Of a stretch of DNA of 64,000 nt, positions 23,246-36,377 are shown one piece after another (the first letter of the stretch is position 1; each line of letters begins with the position of its first letter). The translations under genes and the position numbers were made by a program. The DNA comes from Lactifluus volemus (lineage: Eukaryota > Basidiomycota > Agaricomycetes > Russulales > Russulaceae). The notes beneath the pieces were generated by a model. The model worked only from the letters and a program-made list of their open reading frames with translations, made no database searches and was not told the origin of the DNA. The DNA lies in NCBI GenBank assembly GCA_022376515.1, contig WTXI01000118.1, positions 1 to 64,000 on the forward strand, in the 5' to 3' direction.

Positions 23246-26109
23246 CTAGGGCAATAAACTTCTAGAAGACAAAGTCGGAGATCTATATTTGGCGTTCGAA
23301 TCTGCAATGTCCTCCATTAGCATTCGTACGTCACTGAGCTGCCAGTGACTGTCGGTTTTCTCACCAGCTGAATCCCTGTGCCATGCAACTCTCCCGTGCG
23401 AATCACGGATATTGGTGTCCGCCTTGTGATCCAGTAGTATCTTAGCGATTGGGTGTTGACCACGGTCGCGCGCTACGTGCAGAGGAGTGTGGCCCTTGTC
23501 ATTCTGGGAATTGACGTTGGCATGCTGCTCGATCAACTTCCGAACGATGCGGTGTCGTCCGTAATGCACTGCGACGTGCAGGGGAGTCGTGCGAGTCTTA
23601 TTCCGGGCATCGACGTTAGCCTTGTGATCTATTAATAACTGAGCGATGTCGTGGTGCTCCCCCCACTTTGCCGCTATGTGTAAAGGAGTGCTGCCCTCCT
23701 CGTCCTTGCTATCGACCTTAGCACCCTTGAACTCGATTAACGCCTGGGCAATGTCGAACTGTTGCGAGTGTACCGCCAGGTGCAGGGGTGTCTTGCCCTT
23801 TGTATCGTGCGGATTCACGTCGGCGTGGTGCCCGATTAATGTCTGAACGGCCTCGAGGGATCGACTGCTGACTGCTACATGCAAGGGAGTCCTTCCGTCC
23901 TTATCCTGGGCGTCGATCTTAGCATGATGCGCGATGAGCATGGAAATGGCGTCGGGGGATCCTTTTTCGGCCGCAAGATGCAGTGGGGTTTTATCGTTCT
24001 CATCCTTCAGGCGCACATCCGCCCTATGATTGAGTAGCCACCGCACGACATCGACAACTTGAGCAACTTGGTGAGATGTTTGGAATATGACATGCAGTAG
24101 CGTGCTCTTGGTGCCACCCTGAATGTTGATATTCGCCCCACGGTCATAGAGTAGCTGTGCAACGTTGAAGTGGTTTCCCATCAATGCCCCGTATAGTGGA
24201 GTGGCCGCCGAGTGGTCCCTGGGGTTGACATGCCCCGGATGTTTCGCCAAGAGATGTTCCACGATCTCAGATAAACCGTAGAATGCGGCATAGAACAGTG
24301 GCACTGGACAATCATCTGCAGATGGGGATAGCCGCTTGTCATTGTCGCGAAGCTGGTGCCAGGCTTTCCAGTGTGGTTTGTTCCCATCAAGAAAATGCCG
24401 GATCGTATCCCGATCCTTTGGGTCGGATGACACGCCCTCGAACTGGATATGGTCACCCCAGTGATTGGCGGCGTATTGGGCAAATGGAAAATCGGCAAGG
24501 CTAGACCGATTGGAGTGATCATCCAAGCTGAGCAGAACGCCAAGGCAGGCCTGGGAGAGGGTCGAATGTGCAGACTGGGGAGTGATGTGATAGTATGAGG
24601 CATCGCTTCTTAGCTTCGCGAGGCGTTCCGAGGTCAAGAACTCCTTAACCGAAAAGTGGGAGAGTTGAACCACTTGGGAATCGATCGAGATCAAGCTTGA
24701 ACACGCGGAGAGCACTGACGTAACTTGTCGTTGATCCGTCGTCCGCCAACTCGAGTTGACCCTTGCGGCGCCAAAGTCGACTGCAAGCACCTGCACGAGC
24801 TCCTCAACACGGAGTGGTCGAATCGCGGAGGTGAGACACTGCAAGAGACGATGGGCATGTCTCCGATTCGCCTCGGGGATGGACTTCAGTATCTGTTCAT
24901 ACGCCTTGTCCAGAGATTCAGGCAAGTCACGAAGAACGCGTCCCAAATCGTGCGGAAGAATGTCACGATGCCGTAGCGATTCTAGTTGGCAACAGGTCAA
25001 CATAAACCTGTCAGACAGCGTGAATAACTATATCAATCAAGGAAGGCGACAAACTTACACTCCATCACTTTTCTTGCGCAGTGTCTCCACAACAAGTTTC
25101 TTATCCTTCTCTGACCAACTTGCCATCTTTGGGTCCGAATAAACCGCAGATTGGACGTAGCCATTGATGTCTTCCTGGTGTCCGCTTTGTTTATGAAGGG
25201 ACACGGACAACGTTGTTAAATCCTTGAGTGCCGCAGTGTGTTTACCGACCTCCGGCAGACTAGCCACACAGAGGTGCAAATTCGGGAGATGCCAGCCAAC
25301 GAGCTGTTCGATAAGGTTAAGCACTTCTGCTTGTGCAGATGGCATCTCGGACTCGGATCTGTCCGGACACTCGTCGACTCCATCTATGATCAGGTAAACA
25401 GCCTGACGGTCTTCACTGGCACTCGGAGTCGTGTGTGAACTTGAAAGCATTTTCTTTAAGCATCTTGTCAATTCGCCATCGGTAGGCTGTCTAGTACCAC
25501 CCTCTGAGTCGCATATGGGCGAATGAAGATGGGAGAGTTTGCCAGAAAAGTTATCGGATTGGGCAGAGAGTTGGAAAAGAAGTGAACGAAGGAGGTTGTT
25601 GCGGCTTTGCTTATTTTTGTCCCGGAAGTCGAAGTGAAAATAGGCAAGTCCTGCCTTGCGAAGGGCCTTGACGTGTTTTACTATTAATGAGCTACTCCGA
25701 GTCGATGAATTAGTCGACACTGATAGTGATGATGGAGAACAACTAACCAGAGAACAGTTTTCCCTGAGCCCGCTACAAGGGAGGTGACGATCAGATGGTG
25801 TGGTGGAGTACGAGAACAACATACGTTTGCCATCTATCCATAGGACAGAAGGAGTCGACTTCCATTTGTTGAAGCTATCTCCTTGAAAGAACCAACCAGC
25901 TGTGCTCTTGTGGTGCGCGGTAGGTGCAATCGTGTGGCTCATTGATGGGTCAGGAGGAGAAAGCCAGCTTCGAAATTCTTGTTCCCTCTACTCTGATGTG
26001 AGGTTATTTAATCTCCTGGATGGAGAGCACTAACTGTTTGATCAACAGCGTCATGCATTGTTTTTCGCCGCTTGGCTATCCGCGTCTCCGAGTCTGTGTT
26101 TGGCTGCAT
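23246..26109 (-). CDS. NACHT-ankyrin NLR-like protein 5
   Basis: Exons: 26035-26109, 25825-25987, 25748-25772, 25059-25691, 23246-25007, about 885 aa. The P-loop reads GKPGSGKTVL across the 25-nt exon, Walker B is VYLIIDGVDECP and the sensor segment is VASLPEV, lacking the arginine of genes 1, 3 and 4. Between the sensor-1 region and Walker B it has an insert (SSSHTTPSASEDRQ) not seen in the other copies. The winged-helix-like region and about nine ankyrin repeats follow. It resembles gene 2 most closely in the NACHT part (FHFDFRDKNKQSR, QPTDGELTRCLKKML). The first ATG matches the MQ start of genes 1 and 2. No effector domain is visible. Confidence 0.85.
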
Positions 26110-28165
26110 GATCTCTTTCGCGTTCTTGTGGTCGGGTGATAAATTCGGAAGAGGGGCGATAAGATTGAAAGTGGAGCAGAGATAAGGGAGTCTCGTTGGC
26201 TTGTATAAAAAGCACCACCCTATGGTACGAATCGCTCAGCACAGTCCTGGGGCACTGCAAGACGCCAAGCTTTTTGCTTGTTGGGACATGTCATGAGTCA
26301 CGTCGTGATATTAAGGGCCACCGTACGTAACGATCAAGTTAGCTCCATGTGGCATGTGTGCTTGAAGTGAGAATGCTGGATCTGACCTGTCAACTTGAAG
26401 TACGTCAAGCGATATTGAATTGAACAGCATCATTCCCAGGAAGACAATTTGAAAAGGTCTCTTGGCATTACGTAACTTTTTTTTTTTTTGTGGCGATGCA
26501 ACTCACATTACGTTGTTGCACATCAAGTTGCACATTATAGAGCTGACAGAAGGGATGAAGATTCTCCTCAAGAGGAGACACCAACATGTGCAGAACATAT
26601 TGTGCGGCTCAACCATTTTTCATTTCTGACCATGATGAGGTACAGTGACGAAAGAGCGCCTGTACCGGAAGCAGGTCACTCCGGGTCACCTCGGCTGGCT
26701 CAAGATGCCCGTTTTGTAGTGGCCAACGTGGCCAGATTTGGGGGACCAATGTTCGAATGTATCATTTTGTCCTAATTGCCAACGACATCATGGCGCTTCT
26801 GGGGTTGCAGGATTCCGGTCCGGTGTCAGACCGGCCGGTATATCAGGTACTCTTCTCACGACACGTCGGTCGGGGTATCTCAGAAGCAGAACGCAATTCA
26901 TCCTGTACACTACAGTGTAGGTGGGTTCTCACCCTGCGATCAGCCACAACTAATAGTATGGGGTACAGCGACCAATTCATCACCAGTCCCTTGTCCAGAA
27001 CTTACCGATTTCTACTGATCAAGAAGGCCCCCTTCCCGCAAGCTTTTCGCCGGTCCAAAAACCGGCGGGCGGTGCCCCAATCAGACCCTTGCTAATTCCA
27101 ACGTCGTCATAAATTTAGCCATTCCCAGATTTGAGGGCCAACCATCACAAGCAGTACAGTATTCTGTAAACTGGCAGTGTAAGTCATGAGGGTGATGGTG
27201 TGAGATGAGGCGCTGTCCATCACGCGGTATACTGTTCAACAGCCGATCCCAATTTACTCTTTCTTCTCCCTGTCATTGTCATGCAGTAGCAACAACAACA
27301 AATCGCGTACCTTGCCGTACGCGTCACGTGAGTCGGACCGACATGTCCCGCTACACCATTTCTCTGTATTTACCCGCATTTGACTCGGATGTCTACTGTA
27401 TCGCTCCAGTCTGAGAGAAGGTCAATGGCTATATTTCAGATCAACCAAATACGCAGTTAACTGCTCTGGGAATTACTGGCAGACCCTCAGTGGTAGGCAC
27501 ACTTTCCCGCGAACGTTAGGTGAATTTGCGGCAGCCCACTGGCAGCAGGTGGTGCCTTCGACTTGCAACAGAAATTTTGTTTCCAGATTGTAAAATCAAA
27601 GTAAATTAAAACTTATGAGAAACAGAGAGATCCCCCACACAGCCATGCATTATCAATGTCTCCAGTCCAACAACTTCACACCCCAACAACCAGCACGCAT
27701 ACCACAACTGGTACTTTTCCACCTTGACGATACCGCTCGCATCACTCAAAACTCGGGCCTCATGCGCCTCCACCTCGATCATTAGGTGGTTGCGACCATT
27801 GCGAGAAAGCTTAGACCAGTGCCCTCAAATCGTTGTCCTCAACACATCATGATGCCACTACGTATATCAGATAGCGCTATATGCCATTTGCTTGGGGGGT
27901 GGCTGAAAGTTCGGTTTGTGCTTCCCTGCATCTCAATGTCCGGACGAGGTATGACTTCCGTAAATTGTACACACTGGCAAGAGGTTCGTGTTCTGTTGAT
28001 GGGCCGCCAGCTGAGTGCCCCACAACGTCCTCCTGCATTTTCTCCACGTCATTGACTCCGTTCGTCCTGCTACGCAATACAAGGCAATGTGCGCTAATCT
28101 TCTTGCTGCACGTTGAGTCTCCTGGCTAAATTATTACGACTCCAGAGTCGGAATGCACGATAGAA

Positions 28166-28480
28166 CGCGGAAGAGATGCCATTCGAAGTAAAGTATTCAA
28201 GTAGTCTGTCTGTAACCAGTATAGGCCACTGATTGTAAGAAATTGATGAAACAAGCTTCAGAGCGTCCGTAAGGTATCACTTTGAGGACAGTGTCCCCGA
28301 CGCTGCTTGGCCGCGCTCGACCGGTATTCTGTAAGTGAGGCGAGACAGTGTCATCTGTGAGTGCGAAACTTGAAATGATATCATGGTTGCTGGGCGAGGG
28401 CGATTGCCCACAACGGGGAGCATCCGTTGTCCACGCCGATTTGCCCTCGAAGTGCCTGTGACAATGGGAATCCCGTCCTT
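28166..28480. repeat. Diverged direct repeat, copy 1
   Basis: Shares 'cattcgaagta', 'ctgtctgtaac' and, 200 bp later, 'gaagtgcctgtgac' with the second copy near 28790-29060, in the same order and spacing. Gaps and substitutions are frequent, so the duplication is old. Function unknown. Confidence 0.45.
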
Positions 28481-28789
28481 GGGCTCCTTCTCCTTCTGCG
28501 CCCCACCCGATCCGTCCTTGTGCCCGAGGACGCTAGTTGTATTAATTGTCACACAGGCTGTGGGGCGGGATGGGAGCTATCTCCTCATCTTTCGCTCTAC
28601 AGAAGTTGGGTGACAGACGTTGTGCTGAGACCTTGGGGCGTGAGTCTGACCAACCGGATTCAGAAGATTCGGAGACGAGTTCTGAATGTTTATTAAGTGC
28701 TACGAGCAAGCAAGACTAAAAGTCGAGATTGGAGCTCCGAGTTTGAAACGAGGGGACGACGAGAGGGAAAAGGGCAAGCCCTTACAGTA

Positions 28790-29110
28790 GTCCATTCGAA
28801 GTATTTAACTGATCCATCTGTAACTAATGTAGCTCACAAATTATGATGTGAAACAAGGGGTATAGCAACGAAATGAGAGTCATTGACTCTGTTGCAGCGG
28901 AACGGCCACTCGAGTCAAACTAAATAAGCTAGTATATAAAAGGGGTGTCCATGCGAAATATGAAATTGGCGGCTGTGGCGACGCTCCTAACCGTGACGGG
29001 GGAGCAGTCATTATCCGTGCTAGGTTGCCTTCACTTCAAGTGCCTGCGACGAAGACTCATTCACCCTCTGCGCTCGATCCGATCAGTCCTCGGCCCCAGA
29101 ATCTCTTCCC
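28790..29110. repeat. Diverged direct repeat, copy 2
   Basis: Counterpart of 28166-28480: 'cattcgaagta', 'catctgtaac' and 'caagtgcctgcgac' occur in the same order. Around 28965 a block 'aattggcggctgtggc' also occurs at 17952 upstream of NLR gene 3, hinting that this region derives from NLR flanking DNA. Confidence 0.45.
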
Positions 29111-30019
29111 AATACCCCAGCATAAAATAGATGCCGCGGTAGGGAGGGGGTGCTGGGATCGTCATGAACACCATGACAGCGCTTTGATTACTCCATATGG
29201 GAAGCACAGCCTGTGTCACGGTAAGTTCAAGTTATGATGATCATTTACATCGCTTGTTGACGGCGGTCAAAGATTCAAACTGATGACGGATTCCAGGATA
29301 CGCAAACGCCCAAGGGTTGCCACCTGACTACCAAAACGTCCAGACACAGCAAGATCGGTTTGTGGCCATAAATCCGTGAGCAGCGTATTGGGTCCTGACT
29401 TGGATCTGATCACCTATGCACTTACTGCACTGTGCTGCACTGTTTCACATCACTAGCATGCTCCTACAAACACGTTAGGCCACTTGTCAGTCCCAAACAA
29501 GCGGGGAAAGCTATTTTGGCATAGCGGCGCTTATCTACACCGATGGGGTTGCTACCCTTCCAGGTACGCAATCGTTTTTGTGCCAAATCCGGTGCGTTGC
29601 AAGCGACTTGCGTGATTGAAGCACAATGCCCTTCGAGTTTCCGCAACGTCAAGTAAATATGTACCCGTTTGATCATGATCCGAGTGGAACGTATACCAAA
29701 TTGAATCACTTTCTTAGCCCCATCTCCTAATATGTCCTGAATCTCAATGGTGGTCGTTGATCGGTTGGGCGCCAGTACACCGTGACGGCCTTCTGTCCAG
29801 TCCAGCCCATGGAGTTATCTCTAACGCGTGGTTTCCCGGGACCCCATCTGATCAACCTGTACCGAGGTTGTAGTCGGCATCGACTCTGCTCCGAACGATA
29901 TGCGTTCGTTCATGATTGTCGTTCCATGACGGCAGTGCGGGCGCCCGAATGACGCTAAAACACGATGGTGGGACTATATGAGAGCACGTTTCCCCGTGGC
30001 CATCGTCCCCTCAGCAGCA

Positions 30020-32036
30020 ATGGATCATACAGCGAACTCTCCACCTATTCAAGGAAAATCTCGAAAACCCCGTTCGCTTGTGCTGTGCTTCGATGGTACG
30101 GCGAACGAATTCTCCAAACACGTGCGGCATTCCATTCTCTTCAGCTGCGTCGTATATCCCATTCAACACCTCTTCCATTAGAACACGAATGTTGTCAAGC
30201 TCTATTCTATTCTGAAGAAGGACCGCCCTGATGTGCAGCTATGCTATTACCAGGAATGTGCTCTTCATCTCATTCTACGTTTCGGCCAAGTTGACTATTA
30301 CGCAGGCTGGTGTCGGGACCTACTTTCAGCCTGGCGTCGTCTCGCCATTCTTCCACCTCGCTGCCCGGATTCTCGACGAAGCGCTTGCATGGTACCTTTC
30401 CGAGCACATAATGGATGGCTACAAATTCCTCATGCAAAATTATCATGAGGGTGACAGCGTCTCCATCTTTGGTTCGTCCATTCATATCGGGGACCTGTTC
30501 ACGCGGTAACCCGAAATACAATTGGCAGGATTCTCCCGTGGAGCCTACACGGCTCGCGCACTTGCAGGAATGTTGCATAAGGTGGGCCATTGATCTCTAA
30601 CTGTCAAACGTCATTCATCAATTCTCTGTGGGACCAGGTGGGCTTACTGTCCAAGGATAATTTCGAGCAAGTCGCATTCGCGTACAGGCTGTACAAATCT
30701 TCGAGTCGTAAAGACAACAAGCTGGCAGCTCGTTTCAAGAGGTCTTTCAGCCGCGAGGTGCCCATAGATTTCCTTGGCGTATGGTCCGTAACCCCTTTAT
30801 ATCGGTGCGATTTTGGTCTTCTCTGATCATTCCCTATGTCACTCAGGGACACCGTTGCGAGCGTTGGACTCTTTAGTAATCGAACGCTTCCATTCGTTGG
30901 CACAAATAACACTATTAGAGTATTCAGGCAAGCTTTATCTCTCGACGAGGTATGTACAATCCACGGAATACATATCCCCAATATCAGCTGCCCTGCCTAT
31001 CATTTTCATGTCTCTATGGGCTGGACTGATGCGTGATGAACGTTTCGATAGTGCCGCGCAAAATTCTGCCCGAACTTGTATCATCGTCCAGTTGTCACTC
31101 CCAGTCCAGCCCGGCCGCGGAATAGGCCACTGTACGAGAGGATATGGAAGGCCTTGAAGGGCGTCACAAGGCCTAGGCGAAGCCGGGATACTCCACACTC
31201 TGTCCATGACTTGGAAAGCAGACTCCCTCGGTACAGAACGAAGTTGGAATTTAAGAAGGACGTCAAGGAGGTTTGGTTCGCAGGTGCTCACTCTGGTATG
31301 TCGTATGAAGGCTCTTTATCCTAGGGCTACAGTTAGTCACCATAACGTTGCCCTTGGCTCACGATGGCTCGATTTAGACGTTGGTGGCGGCCTCGTGGAC
31401 GACATGGAGAAGTATGCGTTGTCGAATATCCCACTCCGCTGGATGGTGCGTGAGATCTTGGAGGCAGGATCTCATATCCGCTTCGACGAGGCTGCGGTCG
31501 CGATGTGGAACATCCCGATTGCGTTGATCGAGGAAACGCCCGTGGTGCGCGAAGTGTCCGACTCTACGTTACATGAAGACGAGCCCTCGCTGGGGAAGGG
31601 GGCATCCGATGTGTATCACGCTGTCTCTGAAACGGAGCTGAACAGTACCGCGAGCACGAGCACGAGCCTGCGCAGGAACGCGTCCGTGCCCCGTCCGTCC
31701 TCACCCACCGAGTCCTCACTGGACGCAGAGGACGCAGTGCAGAAAATGGGCAATTCTTTCAAGAAAAATCCGTTGTGGTGGATCCTAGAGATCATCCCTA
31801 CGTATTACGAGTGGCAGAACGAAACCGGCAAGTGGGTAGGGAATTGGAGGTAAGCACGCGTCTCATGGCATGCGAATATGTCAATGACTTGGCGCAGATT
31901 TCATCTTGGCCGTGGGCGACAGTTACCCGCTCGGCCGTTGTTCCACGAGAGCGTAAAGATACGCATGGACAACCCTGGGCTGAATTATTCACCGAGAGCG
32001 CTGTACGAAAAGGGTACCGAGGAGTACGTTGTATGA
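30020..32036 (+). CDS. DUF2235 alpha/beta-hydrolase-like protein
   Basis: Nine exons: 30020-30121, 30182-30253, 30306-30471, 30529-30581, 30638-30783, 30847-30949, 31052-31295, 31378-31849, 31898-32036, about 498 aa. The family shares its fold with bacterial Tle1-type phospholipases and is common in mushrooms, mostly without known substrate. Motifs: LCFDGTANEF (residue ~22), NTNVVKLYSIL, YYQAGVGT, the nucleophile motif GFSRGAYTARALAGM (~113), GVWDTVASVG (~180), and GAHSDVGGG (~295). A Ser-rich low-complexity stretch lies near residue 400. The start MDHTANS is the nearest ATG to the domain; another lies at 29978. Oddity: the intron after YYQ (30254-30305) begins GA instead of GT, though removing it restores the frame and the motif exactly. 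Confidence 0.82.
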
Positions 32037-32988
32037 AAGACGATGGTGTGTTTCGGTGTTAAACGCTTATTATATTCACCTTGGATCGTATATATTGCAC
32101 TTGGCCGTATATCATTTCTGTAACTTATGGACAGCCAACCACATTCCTTGTGTTCTTGAAATGATCAATTTTCTTGTCAACACGGGCTTACTTGACTACA
32201 TGCGCATGACTGGAGCAGCCGCTCGGGAGTTGACACGATGACGAGCCGCGGCTGGGGTCGTCCTCACTCCAGAGCTCCAGAGCCCCAAGCCTAAAACAAG
32301 TCTAAATTCGAGGACCAGAGAAGCCGAAGTGTAGTAACCCTAGAAGAGGATCAAGCGGGTTCGACGCGGCGGCATTGGCAGTCGAGGTCAGATGTCAATG
32401 TTAGAGGGTAGGGAAGAACGCATGCGCTCAGCGTGTTCCACAGCTCACAAGGACCAGAAAAAAAAAAGTCATAATAGGTAGGGTCAGTCGAGGGAGGATG
32501 GTCGTTTCTGTGCCGATGCTTGACATATACAGTATTACGTACGGCGCTTCTTCCACACAGTGTCATCCCTTCCGAGCCAACGATGACAGAAATGACATAA
32601 CAAAAGCCCGAAAATTCAATAAGTCGCGATTATCATGACGCCTGTAGGCTAAGAGGAGGCGAACACGTTGCCGAAGTCATCGATCACTTTTTCTCTCCGG
32701 GGATATGAAGAGGAGTGATAAAGATATCGACGATTTCGGTTCCACACCTCTAAAATTTATTTTATTTATTAGTCTTGTCATAGCTACGGGGACTGAAAGG
32801 ACGACGAGAAGGAGAGAAGCGTAAAGAAGGCTGAGTCAGGTCAAGCATGAGAGCACAGTGCTTATGTAATGGTGATGGGGCGTGGCCGTCTCAAGTCATC
32901 TTCCTTGCCTTGTCTACCATCTTGTTCGTCCCTGCAACAGTAATAATTCAACTCGTTAAGAAAATTTCTCCCTTTTGGCCTAGGTGTT
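32037..32988. other. Intergenic DNA
   Basis: No coding similarity, RNA gene or repeat is recognised. The last part presumably holds the 5' untranslated region of the bZIP gene, since a pyrimidine-rich tract with 'ttttggcctag' near 32971-32983 could be a 5'UTR intron acceptor. Confidence 0.4.
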
Positions 32989-34885
32989 ATGCTGGTAGAC
33001 AATCCTCTACACCAGTCTCCCCTCCCCCTCAACCCCAGCGATCTATCCGATTTTGTTCACATGGACCTCTTCACCACCCAAAGCTCTACTACCTCTGGCT
33101 CTCGTGAGCCCTCCCCTTCTGTATCCACACCTCTCTTCTCCCCTCTGCCTATCATTTCAGAACCGAATCCATCCGACTGGTTCAACTTTTCTTTTGAAGA
33201 AGAATTCGCCAAACACGATCCACTCGTACCTCCACCCGTCACCAGTGTCCCTTGGGATTTCCTCACTCTTTCGAACGACAGTCCTGATTCAGGAAGTGCG
33301 GGCACGAGCAACAATGTCCTTTCACCATCCTTTGCCATCGATCCGCAGCTCATGTCGAGTACCGAACTTCCGAAAGCCACACCTGACCGCGGGGATGTGA
33401 AGGATAAAGTGGAGAAAGGACGCGAGGAAGAGGACGCAGAGGATGAAATTGCTGCAACCGCCACAACCTCACCTATCAAAGTCGGTGGCAAAGGTAAGTC
33501 TCGGAAGGGCACTGTTCAGTCTGGCGGTGTGCAGAAGAAGGCGACAATATCAGCAGTTGTGAGGGATGTAGAGGATCCGAGAGATGATGGCGATGACTGG
33601 CGTCCTTCCCCTGAAGAATATAAGAAAATGTCTAGCAAGGAGAAGCGACAACTTCGTAACAAAATTAGCGCTCGTAATTTTCGAGTGCGCCGCAAGGGTG
33701 AACTAATCTACTTTCTTTGTGAGACTACGGTGACTAACGAGATGAAACGCAGAGTATATAACGACGCTCGAAGGGGACATTGCTGAACGGGACCGGCTGA
33801 TTGATGCTATCCGCACCGAGCTCGGTTCGAGCCAGTCAGAGAATGCTGCGTTGAGACAAGAAATCGGCGCACTCAAGAAAGCTCTCCTCGCTTCCGCTGG
33901 TCGGGCAGAGTCACCAGCCCTGCCACCACCAGGTCCGATCCCCTCATCCGCCCGTGTAACTACAACTTCCCCACTTGTGACTCCCAACACCCAAAAGGAT
34001 CTCCCCTCATCTCCCCGTCTTGCTGCATCACCATCTAAGGCATTCTGGGGAGGAAGTACCTCCTTTGGTGGTGTTACACCCGTTCACACGACACTCATTC
34101 CTGAGATGCAACCCCTCGCGAGCGTCAAGACCCTTGCCGGAGCTCGCACATCTAGCCCAACATTCCAGAACATCAACCCATTATCAAACATTCCTGGGCA
34201 TCTTGTGCCGTCTTCTAATACTTTCGGCAGCCTTTCTAAGCTTTCCCCGGTGGACACCTTCTCCGAGGCTAATCCGCTTACAATGAAGATTCTCGACGCG
34301 TACGTTACCTATTTCATTCATTGAGCGTCTGGTTGACCCCTCTGTAGATATCGCCTGCAACTATGGTCTCGCGTTGCCCCACACCAATCCTCCTCATCTC
34401 AACAACAACCGCCGGCTCCCGTCACTGGTTTGACACCGAGTCTGCGCCCACAAAATCTCACACCATCCCGCGTTTCTTCATCTTCACTTTCTTCTATCCT
34501 TAGTGGCAAGTCTAGGGCTGTGTATTCATCACCGCCCCCATCACCGAGGCTTGGCCCCGCATCGTTTGCATCAGGGAAGGAAGTTCCCACGCCACAACAA
34601 GCGTTGCTTGCGGCGATGGCCTCACAGACACTCCTCGAGCGACTCGGTGGAGCATTCTGGCAAGCTTTCACAACCCATGCGTCATTGAATGACGCAACTC
34701 TTGATGCCCGCATGCCTACTTGGGACGCAGATAAGATCCGGCGTGTCCTCGAAGGCAAGGCAGTTGTCAGAGTTGTCGACGTCGAGCCAGAGGAGAAGAC
34801 AGTCGCTGAGGATGCGAAGATGGCTTCGAAGGAGTGTTCTGTGCTCGAGGAAGGCATGCGGGCACTGAGTTTGGAGCAGGATTGA
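32989..34885 (+). CDS. bZIP transcription factor
   Basis: Three exons: 32989-33697, 33753-34299, 34348-34885, 597 aa, nuclear DNA-binding protein. The basic region KRQLRNKISARNFRVRRKE (residues ~218-237) contains the NxxxxxxxxR core and is interrupted by the first intron just before the zipper. The zipper reads YITTLEGDIAERDRL and continues as LGSSQSENAALRQEIGAL. Before it are an acidic segment (KGREEEDAEDE) and a Ser/Pro-rich N-terminus. After it come proline/serine-rich regions and a C-terminal conserved-looking block (ALLAAMASQTLLERLGGAFW). A second possible start is MDLFTTQ at 33061. The protein resembles the bZIP family widespread in agaricomycetes; its target genes cannot be inferred. 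Confidence 0.88.
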
Positions 34886-35761
34886 TCATCGTTCAAAGGC
34901 AACATAGTTCATCGTCACCGTGATATCAACTCGGTTTTACCCCGCATCAGCATCTTCATCATGATCATTCTTCTCTCGTCTCATCTACAGAAAGTTTTTT
35001 CCTATTGCTACTGCGAAGTTAACTCATTCCCTTTTCTCATCGCTCCACCCCTCGAAAGAAGTAATGACGTTTCCATATCTAATCCTTGCATAGCCATTGT
35101 GGTAGTTTCGCCAAAATTTCTTGGGCGGTTTTGTTCGTTTCATCACGATGTACTTTCCTACGCTCGGTGCAATCGCGCACCGGAATAAAGATCCTCATCT
35201 TCTTTAGTCTTGCGAGCAACTAATTCTGAATCCGATGCGCACTTACCGCGTGAATTGTTCGGATATTCTGCCCCGTCATTCTATTCAATGTGGGTCGCAT
35301 GATGATATGGCGATGCATGGGCTCCGCCCGTATCACTCCACGCCACGAGTACCCGTAACCCGTAGAACCTCCTCACAGGCTCGCTGTACTCAATGCGGTC
35401 CATTTGGAAGCGGCCCCAATAACCCGCGTTTCACTGTATGACTGAATAATGGTAGCGGGCAGAGCGGATCTGGCTCACTCGGGAGAGAACCTCAGGACAG
35501 CTGACCAGAGGACGTAATCAACCCGGCCGGTTACAAAGTCCGCTTCCATTTTTCTCACGTCAACTGCGTTCCAAAGTCACTAACTTACCAAGATGTGCCA
35601 GATGGTCCCCTCCATTCCGTAACTGGCTTTGTGAGTATTTAAAGTAGCCACAACCGAACACCATTGCTCCCTCATCCCCATCCCCTCTTGACCTCTTATT
35701 CCTCCTTGATTCAGTAACGACCCACCCATTTAAACGTCCCCTCTTCTAACTCTTAATAACA
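34886..35761. other. Intergenic DNA
   Basis: Holds the 3' end of the bZIP transcript and the promoter of the small secreted-protein gene. The 100 bp before 35762 are pyrimidine-rich (repeated CCCATCCCCTCTTGACC-type sequence), as is common at fungal start sites. Nothing else is recognised. Confidence 0.4.
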
Positions 35762-36377
35762 ATGATTTTCCCTGTTGTTGCCCTCCTCTTTTCTGCATTG
35801 GCATATCTCGTTTCCGCGGCTCCAATTGCGCTCACGAACAGAGATGTTTGGGCACCACCGATCATCCAGCCTACGAGTGGTACGGTTTGGGTTGTAGGAG
35901 AGCAAGTGGTTGTTACGTGGTAAGCTGACGTTTCCCTCATGAGCACCGGATTTTGTTGGTGCCCGGTCTGAACGGGAACGGCTCACATTGCATCCGGTAA
36001 AGGGATACGTCAACACGTCCGGCGCAGGTCACAAACCCCAAAGGGACCCTTCTCTTAGGGTTTGAGTCGCCTGACGGAGCGGGAGGCGAGAATCTTGATG
36101 TTGGTCCGTGGATCAGTTTTCGCATGTGCTTTTTTAAGCCCCGGCGCTCATACATCGCTCTTCTTGGATAGATCACCCCCTGGCAAGTGGGTTTAACTTG
36201 ACCGATGGAAAGATCACCATCACGGTCCCAGATGTCGATGACGGGAACAATTACATCGTCGTTCGTGAGTGTCTTTGTTGCCCTTCTATTTTCCTCCGCT
36301 GCGGTATTCATCGGGGCTTGGCAGTCATCGGCGACTCTGGCAATGCTAGCCCACAATTCACAATCACCCACCAGTGA
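35762..36377 (+). CDS. Small secreted Kre9/KNH-like Ig-fold protein
   Basis: Four exons: 35762-35919, 36003-36103, 36172-36264, 36325-36377, 134 aa. A signal peptide (MIFPVVALLFSALAYLVSA) is followed by one Kre9/KNH-type Ig-like domain with its usual features: PTSGTVWVVGEQVVVTW, a middle LLLGFESP strand, ITITVPDVDDGNNYIVVLIGDSGNAS, and a final FTI. The protein stops right after the domain, so it lacks the Ser/Thr tail and GPI signal of the longer family members. It is probably a soluble or wall-associated protein. It shares gene structure with the three copies at 56-63.6 kb but is clearly more distant. Confidence 0.8.

Larger units (their letters stand above)
26110..30019. other. Long gene-free region with old repeats
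   Basis: The first kilobase is the diverged upstream module of NLR gene 5. From 27.4 to 30.0 kb no protein similarity is visible; open frames are short and overlap on both strands. It contains the diverged direct-repeat pair listed separately. Confidence 0.5.

Noticed and set aside
33057..33512. 151-codon minus-strand frame opposite the bZIP exon 1
   Set aside because: Antisense to a clear bZIP exon with no family similarity.
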